DNA of 29,241 bases from Methylococcus sp. UBA6136 (lineage in GTDB: Bacteria; Pseudomonadota; Gammaproteobacteria; Methylococcales; Methylococcaceae). Position 1 is the first letter of the stretch. Every line of letters starts with the position of its first letter. The translations under genes were made by a program, and so were the position numbers. A model generated the notes under the pieces. That model did no database searches. It was not told where the DNA came from and was given only the letters and a program-made list of their open reading frames with translations. Positions 13,956 to 22,522 of the stretch are shown here, piece after piece. Location of the stretch: contig DIVI01000212.1 in assembly GCA_002423305.1 (NCBI GenBank), forward strand, positions 1-29,241, given 5' to 3'.

Positions 13956-15227
13956 ATGGCTAAAATCGTCATCGTCGGCGCCGGTATCGGCGGTATTCCG
14001 ATGGCCTTCGAAATGAAGGAAAACGCGCGCAAGCAGGATGAAATCGTCGTGATCGCCGACACCCCGACATTCCACTTTGTCCCCTCCAACCCCTGGGTGG
14101 CGGTGAACTGGCGCAAGCCCGACGACATCAAGGTCCTACTGGCGCCTGTTTTCAAGAAGAAGAAGATCACCTTCATCCAGAACAAGGTCACGAAATTCAA
14201 ACCGGCCGAGAACAAGGTTGAACTGGCCGACGGCACTCACGTCGACTACGACTACCTGATCATTGCCACCGGCCCCAAGTTGGCCTTCGACGAAATTCCG
14301 GGCCTGGGTCCGAACGGTCACACCCAGTCGGTTTGCCATGTCGATCATGCGGGTGAATCCGGCGAGTTCTGGGATGGTTTTGTCCAGGACCCCGGCCCCA
14401 TCATTATCGGCGCCGTGCAGGGTGCCTCCTGCTTCGGCCCCGCCTATGAATACCTCTTCATTGCGGAAACCGACCTGCGCAAGCGCAAGATTCGCGACAA
14501 GGTGAAGATGACTTATGTCACCTCAGAACCCTACATCGGCCATCTAGGCTTGGGCGGCGTGGGTGATACCCGCGGCATGCTGGAGAGCGAACTGCGCAAC
14601 AAGCACATCGACTGGATCTGCAACGCCAAGGTCGACAAGATCGAAGCCGGCATGATGTATGTCACCGAAGTCGACGAGAACGGCCAGGAAAAGAAGAAGC
14701 ATGAACTGCCCTTCAAGCACAGCATGATGCTGCCGGCCTTCAAGGGCGTCGATGGGCTGATGGGTATCGAGGGGCTGGTCAATCCGCGCGGCTTCGTGAT
14801 TGTGGACAAACACCAGCGCAACCCCACTTTCAAGAACGTCTATTCCATCGGCGTCTGCATCGCCATCCCGCCGCTCAGCCAGACCCCGGTACCCACCGGC
14901 ACCCCCAAGACCGGCTACATGATCGAGTCCATGGTCACCGCTACCGCCCACAACATTCGCGCGGAACTGGACGGCAAGGAACCAAGCGACGAGGGCACGT
15001 GGAATGCGCTCTGTCTCGCCGACTTTGGTGATTCTGGCGTCGCCTTCCTGGCGATGCCGCAGATTCCGCCGCGCAATGTGCAGTGGGCCTCCAGCGGCAG
15101 ATGGGTGCATTGGGCCAAGATCGCCTACGAAAAGTACTTCATCCGCAAGGTTCGCAAAGGCATCAGCGAACCCACCTACGAGAAGTACAGCCTCAAAATG
15201 ATGGGCATCATGCGCCTGAAGAAGTAA
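13956..15227 (+). CDS. sqr: Sulfide:quinone oxidoreductase
   Basis: This 423-residue flavoprotein oxidises sulfide to polysulfide and passes electrons to the quinone pool at the cytoplasmic membrane. The FAD fingerprint is IVIVGAGIGGIPMAFEM at residues 4-20, followed by FVPSNPWVAVNW. Cysteines at 127 (SVCHVDHA), 159 (GASCFGPAYEY) and 353 (WNALCLAD) match the positions of the three redox cysteines of A. ferrooxidans SQR (128, 160, 356). The stretch PVPTGTPKTGYMIESMV and the C-terminal YFIRKVRKGISEP-YEK, MMGIMRLKK also match that enzyme and anchor it amphipathically. Extra cysteines occur at 222 and 301. A GAGGAG element precedes the ATG. It is the last gene of the operon and is followed by a terminator. 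Confidence in the family is very high; type I versus other SQR types I do not assign. Confidence 0.97.
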   Translation: MAKIVIVGAGIGGIPMAFEMKENARKQDEIVVIADTPTFHFVPSNPWVAVNWRKPDDIKVLLAPVFKKKKITFIQNKVTKFKPAENKVELADGTHVDYDYLIIATGPKLAFDEIPGLGPNGHTQSVCHVDHAGESGEFWDGFVQDPGPIIIGAVQGASCFGPAYEYLFIAETDLRKRKIRDKVKMTYVTSEPYIGHLGLGGVGDTRGMLESELRNKHIDWICNAKVDKIEAGMMYVTEVDENGQEKKKHELPFKHSMMLPAFKGVDGLMGIEGLVNPRGFVIVDKHQRNPTFKNVYSIGVCIAIPPLSQTPVPTGTPKTGYMIESMVTATAHNIRAELDGKEPSDEGTWNALCLADFGDSGVAFLAMPQIPPRNVQWASSGRWVHWAKIAYEKYFIRKVRKGISEPTYEKYSLKMMGIMRLKK

Positions 15228-15248
15228 CAAAGCTCAGGGCATTAGAGA

Positions 15249-15276
15249 GAGGCCTCCTGGTGAGGCCTTTCTTTTG
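15249..15276 (+). terminator. Rho-independent terminator after sqr
   Basis: The stem AGGCCTC (250-256) and GAGGCCT (262-268) has a 5-base loop and is followed by TTCTTTTG, starting 22 bp after the sqr stop. It ends the long tolC-to-sqr transcript. Confidence 0.82.
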
Positions 15277-15385
15277 TGCAGTCGCTGGCTGCCAGAAAAG
15301 AGCGTGTATGGATAAAGGAAGTCTTGATCTGGAAGCCAGGGCAAGCCCAGCCGCGGCTGCAGCGGCGACCGGGCTGTGATCTTGG

Positions 15386-16396
15386 CTAATGGCTGCTGAG
15401 GGGATCGAAGTCGGGTTTATCAGGGTCGACCACCTGGGTGACATCGGCGTTCGGATCAGTAGCCGTGGTTCCAGCAGCACTGTCGTCAGTCGAGGATACC
15501 GGAGCACTGTTGGAGTCGTCAGCCGGGGCAGTTTCCGTCGAATCAGCACTGGCAGGCAGGACCAACTGGGTGCGCAAGTGGGGGGCTGCGCTGTCGTCGC
15601 TCTGAGTATTGGCGGCTTGCCTGGCTGCGCCGGCATCCCAAGGAGTGGTCGGCCCAATGATGATGAGTGTCTTGTAGGCCGAAACCATTCGGCCGGTCGG
15701 GCGGCCTGTTCGCTCGCTGATCTGGGAGACGGAACCATACCCACTCTGCCCGATCAGGTGGAACATCTCTTCAGCACGGTAATCCTCCTCGTGCACGCAA
15801 CCATGTGACTCGGCGGCTTTTCCCATATCGGCTATGGATGACCGATCCAGCGAGGAATGCAGCGCCATGCCGCCATGGAAGAACACCGCCCAAAGCATCG
15901 GTGCGTCGTACTCGTGGGACCAATGTCGCGAGGAAAATTGCTTGGGCGTGAAATAGCCCGAGGCCGTCTCATGCCCTTGCATGCCGGTCGATACTAGCCA
16001 GTAATACAGCAGGCCAACTCCGCGCTTGTAGACACGCAAGGTCTGCTCCCTACCCCAGAAACTGTCATCCGCCTTGCTGATGACAACAATCAGGTTGTAA
16101 CTGTCGAAATCCGAATCATCAAGGGGACTGGGCCAGCGCCGGGCTTCATTGATATCAGGATCCTGGTAGGGAGAAAAGGCCTTGGTCACACCGAATCGAT
16201 AGCTCAGGTCGGCCCCTGGATCGTTTTCATAGCGTGATGTGGGCTGGGTTCTTGGAAAACCGCCCCAGGGCCCTTCGGGTCCATCATTCATGGCCCATGC
16301 GGACAGGGCACTCAGTTGCAGCAGCAATCCAACAATCCATGCCGAACGCAGTCTTTGAGGCCGTCGCAGTGCAGTCGATAAGGGTGAATTATTCAT
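15386..16396 (-). CDS. L,D-transpeptidase (YkuD) family protein
   Basis: This 336-residue secreted protein has a signal peptide (residues 1-35, ending LSALSAWA) and a YkuD catalytic domain. Visible motifs are GHETASGYFTPKQFS, FFHGGMALHSS with His174 and His180, and SHGCVH with catalytic Cys200; the usual Arg after SHGCV is His here. This group of L,D-transpeptidases attaches proteins to, or crosslinks, peptidoglycan in the periplasm. The C-terminal 80 residues are Asp/Ser/Thr/Ala-rich and disordered. The ATG at 16396 gives the clear signal peptide; no convincing ribosome binding site was seen, and an in-frame start at 16651 adds a poor 85-residue N-terminus. It is 197 bp from the cysteine-rich protein gene, on the same strand. 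Confidence 0.85.
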   Translation of the reverse strand: MNNSPLSTALRRPQRLRSAWIVGLLLQLSALSAWAMNDGPEGPWGGFPRTQPTSRYENDPGADLSYRFGVTKAFSPYQDPDINEARRWPSPLDDSDFDSYNLIVVISKADDSFWGREQTLRVYKRGVGLLYYWLVSTGMQGHETASGYFTPKQFSSRHWSHEYDAPMLWAVFFHGGMALHSSLDRSSIADMGKAAESHGCVHEEDYRAEEMFHLIGQSGYGSVSQISERTGRPTGRMVSAYKTLIIIGPTTPWDAGAARQAANTQSDDSAAPHLRTQLVLPASADSTETAPADDSNSAPVSSTDDSAAGTTATDPNADVTQVVDPDKPDFDPLSSH

Positions 16397-16592
16397 AATG
16401 GTGTCGTATGGCTTCTGGGGTTCTGAAAGGGATGCCACGCTCGGCGACTCATCCGCTCGCTGCGTGACAATGCCACGATGATGGGTCTTGCTAATGGCTA
16501 CCAGCGCTGACCCTGGCACGCGGTCTTGATGAGGGCATCCGTGAAAAGCGATGACGTCAGAGCTGGCACAGCACCATCCATCCTTCATCCTT

Positions 16593-17978
16593 TTACGGTT
16601 TGCCGCACAAGGTGCCGTTGATATCGCATTGCGGCTTGATCGTTTGATCACGCTGTTCCTGATTCAACCTGTACACGGCCTGATTAGTTTGGTCATTGGG
16701 AGTATCGCAACCGCAGATCTGACTGGCGCAGCAACTACAGTTGGCAAGTGACTCAACCAGTGCAATTTGCCCAACGTCGGTCATTTGCCCCACTCCTTGA
16801 CAGGCTTGACCTGAAAGCGATGCCTGCGCCTTGACCGAAGGATTGTAGGTCAACTTATTCTGACCAATCCCAACCGTTGTACACAGGGTTGAATCGCAGG
16901 TGTAACCGACCTGAAGTCCCGGTGTCGTCGGGGTGCTGTTCTGATAGGAAGCACAGACGTTTTTGCAAAGCTGGCCGTTGGGATCTATCACGTTCGCAGG
17001 GACCGGCTTATCGGGGTTATAGAGCGGACAGCCGTTTTTTCCGGCCATGTCCGGCGTGCACTTGGCATCAGGCAGCGGTAATGGCTGGTTACCCGGGTTA
17101 TAGGCAGCGGACCAGATATACCGCGGCCCCGTCGTCGATGTCTTCCCATCGGCACCCACGTTGGCGTTGCAGTTCTGGTTGGCTTGTCCGATTTGGTAAG
17201 GTCCGGTGTAAACCGGACATTCGCAGCTCACCAACTCATTACCTTGACCGTCGTACTTTCCGGTTCGGGTGCAAGGCGCAGTCATGCAACCGGCATAGAG
17301 ACCGGTACAGCTGGTCAACGGGGTACTTTGTGTCTGACTGGCGTAATTATTGGCGTAGAGGGGCGAAAAGACGGAGACCAAATCGGCTCCGGGTACCAGT
17401 AGATTGGTGTTGATCGCCTCACAGGTCGGGGGTTCTGAGCTTGTGTCGGTACAATCAGCCCCATCACGCCCACAACTCGCCGTTGTCTCCTGATAGATGA
17501 ACTGGTTGGAGATCGCATTGATATCGACCAGATAGGGAGTTTTTGCACCCGCACCCTTGTTGCTAATCGCATAGCAAGTGCAGTTAGCCACCTTGCCATC
17601 TTTAGAAAGCGTACAAGGTAATGGGGGATTGTCAGGGTTGCTGCCCGTCGGTTGCGCAGGGCCGGAGTAGTAACAGAGCGCATACGAGAATTCGCGCCCG
17701 CTAGGTGGTTTGCATTTAATGAAGTTCGATGATTGCTCCACGATGTTGGCGTAGGCAGGGCCAATGGCAGTCGTCCATTGCGCGTTAAATTTGTAGACGT
17801 CTTTTAAGGTGACGCCTTTCAGGATCTGTTTGCTGTAAATCTTCCCATAGCGATCAGTCGCTGCCGTCGCGGGGGACTGCAGGATAGAGGCAGTTTCTTC
17901 TGCCATGAGATTCGTCGTTATGCCAATAACGGTTATTAGCACAAGGATGAGTTGGTTGAATGTAGTCATCGATTTCAT
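16593..17978 (-). CDS. Secreted cysteine-rich protein of unknown function
   Basis: I do not recognise this 461-residue protein. It opens with a signal peptide (MKSMTTFNQLILVLITVIGI, cleavage probably after NLMA), then a domain with 28 cysteines, often as CxC, C-x3-C or tight CxCC clusters. The most striking is the C-terminal NCSCCASQICGC. Two similar segments end in CxC blocks, near ANCTCYAIS and VSCECPVY, which hints at an internal repeat. Pro/Gly/Asn-rich linkers separate them. An extracellular or cell-surface disulfide-rich fold, or metal or mineral binding, are possible; function is not assignable. The start is uncertain: ATGs at 18002, 17978 and 17969 are in frame and none has a strong Shine-Dalgarno sequence. 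Confidence 0.68.
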   Translation of the reverse strand: MKSMTTFNQLILVLITVIGITTNLMAEETASILQSPATAATDRYGKIYSKQILKGVTLKDVYKFNAQWTTAIGPAYANIVEQSSNFIKCKPPSGREFSYALCYYSGPAQPTGSNPDNPPLPCTLSKDGKVANCTCYAISNKGAGAKTPYLVDINAISNQFIYQETTASCGRDGADCTDTSSEPPTCEAINTNLLVPGADLVSVFSPLYANNYASQTQSTPLTSCTGLYAGCMTAPCTRTGKYDGQGNELVSCECPVYTGPYQIGQANQNCNANVGADGKTSTTGPRYIWSAAYNPGNQPLPLPDAKCTPDMAGKNGCPLYNPDKPVPANVIDPNGQLCKNVCASYQNSTPTTPGLQVGYTCDSTLCTTVGIGQNKLTYNPSVKAQASLSGQACQGVGQMTDVGQIALVESLANCSCCASQICGCDTPNDQTNQAVYRLNQEQRDQTIKPQCDINGTLCGKP

Positions 17979-18030
17979 CGTCAAACTGAACACACTGGGC
18001 ATCCTGTTTGCTGTTTCAAAAGAGGCCTGC

Positions 18031-18059
18031 AGTCTAGGTCAGCAACAAGGTGACCACAA
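18031..18059 (-). promoter_or_regulatory. Possible promoter of the cysteine-rich protein gene
   Basis: On the minus strand, TTGTGG (plus 18054-18059) and TAGACT (plus 18031-18036) are 17 bp apart and lie just upstream of the three candidate starts. The match to sigma70 consensus is modest. Confidence 0.3.
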
Positions 18060-18156
18060 GCCACGGGATTTGCCCATATTCGGAATTGCCAAGCCTGAAG
18101 ACCCCAATGGGGTGATGCGGTTGAAGCACTAACCCAAGATCTCCAAATCGGGTACC

Positions 18157-18200
18157 AAAAAGTCCCGCTGATGCAAACACCAGCGGGACTTTTCTTTATT
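18157..18200 (-). terminator. Strong terminator after aspS
   Basis: A perfect 13-bp stem, AAAAGTCCCGCTG (18158-18170) with CAGCGGGACTTTT (18181-18193), has a 10-base loop. The A and T runs on either side would let it work on both strands. It sits 43 bp after the aspS stop and upstream of the cysteine-rich protein gene. Confidence 0.88.
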
Positions 18201-18242
18201 GACACCTCGAACATCGATCGGGGTTTGCTGGTTTCCCCACCA

Positions 18243-20045
18243 CTACTCCGTCGATTGCCCGTTCTTAATAGCTGACTCCGGCGGCTTTCTCAGGCGAATG
18301 CCCAATTCACGCAACTGGAAGTCGGTGACTTCAGCGGGCGCATCGATCATTGGACACCAGGCCGACTGGGTTTTCGGGAAGGCCATGACCTCACGAATGG
18401 AGTTCGCGCCTGCCATCAGCATGACCAGACGATCCATGCCGAAAGCGATGCCGCCATGGGGCGGCGCGCCATACTTGAGCGCATTGAGCAGGAAGCCGAA
18501 TTTCTGCTGGGCCTCCTCGTCGCCAATACCGAGCAACTTGAAGACGGCATCCTGCATGTCGGTCTGGTGAATACGCACCGAGCCACCACCGATTTCCGTG
18601 CCGTTCAGCACCATGTCATAGGCACGGGAAATGGCCTTGCCGGGATCGGCCTTGAGTTCTTCCAGCGTGCATTTGGGGGCGGTGAAAGGATGGTGCAGGG
18701 CAAACCAGCGGTTGTCCTTGTCATCCCATTCGAACATCGGGAAGTCCACCACCCACATCGGCGCCCATTCGCCCTGTACCAGCCCGCGATCATGTCCGAC
18801 CTTGATCCGCAGCGCACCGATGGCCTCGTTGACCACCTTGGCCTTGTCGGCGCCGAAGAAGACCAGATCGCCGGTCTCGGCCCCGACCCGATCCATGATC
18901 GCCAACACGGCCTCCGGCGGCAGGAACTTGACGATGGGTGATTGCAGACCTTCGATCCCGGCGGCCCGATCGGTGACCTTGATATAAGCCAGCCCCTTGG
19001 CGCCATAAATGCCGACAAACTGAGTCAGTTCGTCGATTTCCTTGCGCGAAAGGTCACCACCCTTCGGGAGGCGCAAGGCGACGACGCGGCCATCCGGATC
19101 CTTGGCCGGGCCGGCGAAGACCTTGAACTCGATGTCCTTCAGCAGATCGGCCACATCCACCAACTCCAGCGGAATACGCAAATCCGGCTTGTCGGAGCCA
19201 TAACGACGCATGGCCTCATCGTGAGTCAGGCGCGGGAACGGATTTGGCAGTTCGACATTCAGCGTCTTCTGGAACAGCTCGCGAATCATCTGCTCCATCA
19301 TGTCGGTGATGGCCTGCTCGTCCATGAACGAGGTTTCGATATCCAGCTGGGTGAATTCCGGCTGACGATCGGCGCGCAGATCCTCGTCGCGGAAACAGCG
19401 GACGACCTGATAGTAGCGATCCATGCCAGAGACCATCAGCAGCTGCTTGTAGAGCTGCGGCGATTGCGGCAAGGCGAAGAAATGATTCGGATGGGTACGA
19501 CTGGGCACCAGATAATCGCGGGCGCCTTCCGGCGTGGCCTTGGTCAGGAACGGCGTTTCGATTTCATAGAAGCCGTTGTCATCCATGAAATTGCGCAAAT
19601 GGCGGGTAATGTCCCGACGCAAACGCATCCGCTGCTGCATGATCGGCCGGCGCAGATCGATGTAGCGGTAACGCAGGCGGGTTTCCTCGCTGACCTCCAC
19701 CTCGCTTTCCAGCGGGAATGGCGGGGTTTCCGCCTTGTTGAGAATCTCCAGCCGGGTGGCCAGCACCTCAATCTTGCCGGTCGTCAGGTTGGCATTGATG
19801 GTGCCCTCGGGACGAGGCCGCACCTTGCCGTGCACCTTCAGGACATATTCGCTGCGGACCGTCTCAGCCAGCTTGAAAGCCTCGGCATAGTCAGGGTCGA
19901 ACACCACCTGCACCAGACCCTCGCGATCCCGCAGATCGATAAAGATGACGCCCCCATGATCACGACGACGATGAACCCAGCCACACAGGTCGACTTCCTG
20001 ATCCAGATGACTTTCCGTTACTTCTCCACAGCGGTGGCTACGCAT
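18243..20045 (-). CDS. aspS: Aspartyl-tRNA synthetase, likely non-discriminating
   Basis: This 600-residue class IIb synthetase joins Asp to tRNA. The start is the ATG at 20045 (MRSHRCGEVTESHLDQEVDL), the standard N-terminus; the frame from 20141 adds an unrelated extension. An OB-fold anticodon domain (residues 1-105) leads to the catalytic core with motif 2 (QVVRCFRDEDLRADRQPEFT) and motif 3 (GGIAFGMDRLVMLMAG). The bacterial GAD insert is present. His30 in RRRDHGGVIF and Gly81 in PEGTINAN match the two residues (His31 and Gly82) that let Pseudomonas aeruginosa AspRS also charge tRNA-Asn. It probably makes Asp-tRNA-Asn for a GatCAB amidotransferase. It ends at a strong terminator. Confidence 0.97.
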   Translation of the reverse strand: MRSHRCGEVTESHLDQEVDLCGWVHRRRDHGGVIFIDLRDREGLVQVVFDPDYAEAFKLAETVRSEYVLKVHGKVRPRPEGTINANLTTGKIEVLATRLEILNKAETPPFPLESEVEVSEETRLRYRYIDLRRPIMQQRMRLRRDITRHLRNFMDDNGFYEIETPFLTKATPEGARDYLVPSRTHPNHFFALPQSPQLYKQLLMVSGMDRYYQVVRCFRDEDLRADRQPEFTQLDIETSFMDEQAITDMMEQMIRELFQKTLNVELPNPFPRLTHDEAMRRYGSDKPDLRIPLELVDVADLLKDIEFKVFAGPAKDPDGRVVALRLPKGGDLSRKEIDELTQFVGIYGAKGLAYIKVTDRAAGIEGLQSPIVKFLPPEAVLAIMDRVGAETGDLVFFGADKAKVVNEAIGALRIKVGHDRGLVQGEWAPMWVVDFPMFEWDDKDNRWFALHHPFTAPKCTLEELKADPGKAISRAYDMVLNGTEIGGGSVRIHQTDMQDAVFKLLGIGDEEAQQKFGFLLNALKYGAPPHGGIAFGMDRLVMLMAGANSIREVMAFPKTQSAWCPMIDAPAEVTDFQLRELGIRLRKPPESAIKNGQSTE

Positions 20046-20181
20046 GACTGATTCCCGGGGCGGTAAAAAGGCTTGAATTTTAGGGGCTGCAAGGGGGTGA
20101 CACAAGGCTGGAAGCAAGGAAAGACCGCTATCGCTCTTCAATACTGCGAAATGAGACAGGGGTCCTGACTACATCGCAACC

Positions 20182-20847
20182 TCATTGAAGCAGTTCACTC
20201 CAGACATGAAGTGGGACGGCCTTGTAGGCAGCAAAGGCGGCGAATAACAGGAACAGCAACCCGCCAATGCGGTTCATGGTGCGCTGCGGCACTTTGGTCA
20301 GCAGGGTTTTTCCGGCCCAAATTCCGACAAAGGTCGTCGTGGCCAGCGCGGCGGTGGCTCCTAGCCAGACGGGTAGCGGCGGTTCGGTGGCCCCCAATCC
20401 GGCCACCGAGATTTGTGTCTTGTCGCCAAATTCGGCCAGAAAAATCATCAGAAAGGTGGTGAAGAAAATCCCGTGCCCCGATTTTTCCTCGACGATCTCG
20501 TCGTCGTCCTCTTCCCTGGCCAACAGGTTTCTCAGGCCAAATGCCGCGAACATGATGGCCACGGCAATGGCCAGCGCCTGCTCCGGAATCCATTGACCCG
20601 CCACCGCACCAAAGATGACGGCGATCGCATTCAACAGGGCGAAAGCCACGACAGCCCCCCAAAAGACAGGGCCATGCCGATGTCGCGCTGCCAGGGTCAT
20701 GCAGACCAGCTGACTCTTGTCACCAAACTCCGCGACCGCCACGAGCGTGTAGGCGGCCGCTGAAACCGTCCAGCCCCTCGCCCAATCAACCGTTGGCAGG
20801 GTTTGGTCCAGCCATTGCCGGGCCTCGGCAATCAAATCACAGGCCAT
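20182..20847 (-). CDS. GDT1/TMEM165 (UPF0016) family cation transporter
   Basis: This 221-residue membrane protein has two copies of the diagnostic E-x-G-D-K-S/T motif: EFGDKSQLVCMTLAARH in helix 1, and EFGDKTQISVAGLGA in the second half, as expected of this twofold pseudosymmetric family. Six helices are seen. A charged loop (REEDDDEIVEEKSGHG) separates the halves. Members export Mn2+ or Ca2+ (MneA in Vibrio, GDT1 in yeast). Here Mn2+ efflux is the most likely role. It has its own 196-bp upstream gap after trpE; I looked for a yybP-ykoY manganese riboswitch there and saw none. The start ATG at 20847 is reasonable, without a strong ribosome binding site. Confidence 0.9.
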   Translation of the reverse strand: MACDLIAEARQWLDQTLPTVDWARGWTVSAAAYTLVAVAEFGDKSQLVCMTLAARHRHGPVFWGAVVAFALLNAIAVIFGAVAGQWIPEQALAIAVAIMFAAFGLRNLLAREEDDDEIVEEKSGHGIFFTTFLMIFLAEFGDKTQISVAGLGATEPPLPVWLGATAALATTTFVGIWAGKTLLTKVPQRTMNRIGGLLFLLFAAFAAYKAVPLHVWSELLQ

Positions 20848-21043
20848 ATCGGATCACCGGCGGATTCGTGGCATTCGGCATGAGGTCAGTCTTGATTGAT
20901 GTGGGTGGGGCGTGGTTCGGTTAAAAACACACTGGAGTCCGTTCGAGGATTCAGCGGCTGTTGCGACGGGCGGCAAGCGCCGGAACAATACGGGCGCTTG
21001 ACCTTATGCGGGAAATATCGAGGACAGCATGTCCTGGCTTCAT

Positions 21044-22522
21044 CTAGCCCTGTTCAAGCCCCGCTTCAGCCATGGCCACTGCACGAAACACGGCCCTCCC
21101 CTTGTTGAGGGTTTCTTCCCATTCATTGAGCGGGATGGAATCATGGACCACGCCGGCACCCGCCTGGATATGCAGGATGCCGTCCTTGATGACGGCGGTC
21201 CGAATGGCGATGGCGGTATCGAGATTGCCAGACCAGCCGACATAGCCGACCGCACCCGAGTAAACACCCCGCTTGACCGGCTCCAGCTCGCCAATGATTT
21301 CCATGGCGCGGATCTTCGGAGCGCCGCTCACCGTGCCGGCGGGGAAAGTGGCCCTGAGCACATCGAAGGCATCCCGTCCCGCTGTCAGCCGCCCGGTTAC
21401 ATTCGAGACGATGTGCATGACGTGGGAATAGCGCTCGATGATCATCTTGTCGGTGACCCGGACCGAGCCGGTCTCCGACACCCGACCGGCGTCATTGCGA
21501 CCCAGATCGATGAGCATCAGGTGTTCGGCGACCTCCTTGGGATCGGCCAGCAGATCCTTTTCCAGCGCCTGATCTTCCTCCGGCGTCTTGCCTCGGCGCC
21601 GAGTCCCGGCGATGGGTCGCACGGTGACCGTGTCATCCTCCAGCCGCACCAGAATTTCCGGTGAAGATCCGACGATATGGAATGCGCCCAGATTCAGGTG
21701 GAACATATAGGGCGAGGGATTCAGGCAGCGGAGCGCTCGATACAGATCCAGCGGGGCGGCCGAAAACGGAATGGACATGCGCTGGGACAGAACAACCTGC
21801 ATCACATCGCCCTCGACGATGTATTCCTTGATGCGGCGCACCCCATTCTCGAAACCTTCCTGGGTAAATCCGGACACAAAATCGGCTTCATCGACGACTC
21901 GGGCCTGTCTGGGCGTCGTCTCGGGCAGTCGATTATTTCGCAAGCCGCGAATGATGCCATCAAGATGCGCCTCCGCCCTGGTCAGCGCATCAAGCTCGGC
22001 GGGATCGGCGTGGGTGATGAGCACCAGCCGCCCCTTGAGGTTGTCGAACACCAGCACATCTTCCGACACCATCAACAAGATGTCGGGCGCGCCGATGGGA
22101 TCGGGCTTATCGGCGCGCAGCTGCGGCTCGATGTAATGGATCGTTTCGTAGCCAAAATAGCCGACCAGCCCGCCAGTAAAACGCGGCAAGCCGTCGATAT
22201 CCGGCACCCGGTAGCAAGCTGCAAATTCGCGTATCCAGTCCAGCGGGTCCTCGACGCTAAGGGTTTCATCGACCTTGCCATCGCGTTCGATCGTGATGGA
22301 CAGCCCACGTACACTGATGATGGTGCGGCAGGGCAAGCCGATGATCGAATAGCGCCCCCATTGCTCGCCGCCATGCACGGACTCGAACAGATAGGAATAA
22401 GGTGCATCGGCCAGCTTGAGATAGGCACTCAGCGGCGTGTCCAGATCAGCCAGCACCTCGCGGGTAATCGGAATGCGGTTGTAACCCTGTTGGGAGTAAT
22501 GCTGGAACTGTTCAGGTGTCAT
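21044..22522 (-). CDS. trpE: Anthranilate synthase component I
   Basis: This 492-residue enzyme converts chorismate to anthranilate with ammonia from TrpG, the first step of tryptophan synthesis. The N-terminal domain has YLFESVHGGEQWGRYSIIG, near the Ser of the LLES-type tryptophan feedback site. The chorismate-binding core has IKEYIVEGDVMQVVLSQRM, GTRRRGKTPEED, HLMLIDLGRNDAGRVS, TFPAGTVSGAPKIRAMEII and GYVGWSGNLDTAIAIRT. It follows gph in the order rpe-gph-trpE, as in Pseudomonas. trpG is not in the window and should lie elsewhere. A short ORF, 22519-22578, ends on its ATG. TGG-rich attenuator peptides were not found. Confidence 0.97.
   Translation of the reverse strand: MTPEQFQHYSQQGYNRIPITREVLADLDTPLSAYLKLADAPYSYLFESVHGGEQWGRYSIIGLPCRTIISVRGLSITIERDGKVDETLSVEDPLDWIREFAACYRVPDIDGLPRFTGGLVGYFGYETIHYIEPQLRADKPDPIGAPDILLMVSEDVLVFDNLKGRLVLITHADPAELDALTRAEAHLDGIIRGLRNNRLPETTPRQARVVDEADFVSGFTQEGFENGVRRIKEYIVEGDVMQVVLSQRMSIPFSAAPLDLYRALRCLNPSPYMFHLNLGAFHIVGSSPEILVRLEDDTVTVRPIAGTRRRGKTPEEDQALEKDLLADPKEVAEHLMLIDLGRNDAGRVSETGSVRVTDKMIIERYSHVMHIVSNVTGRLTAGRDAFDVLRATFPAGTVSGAPKIRAMEIIGELEPVKRGVYSGAVGYVGWSGNLDTAIAIRTAVIKDGILHIQAGAGVVHDSIPLNEWEETLNKGRAVFRAVAMAEAGLEQG

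Noticed and set aside
14544..15230. 228-residue frame antisense to sqr
   Set aside because: It covers only the SQR coding region and has no domain signature; sqr explains the sequence.
20848..21043. Possible manganese (yybP-ykoY) riboswitch upstream of the GDT1-like gene
   Set aside because: Conserved riboswitch sequence elements and pairing could not be recognised; only a short 6-bp hairpin (21021-21035) without a T-tract was seen.
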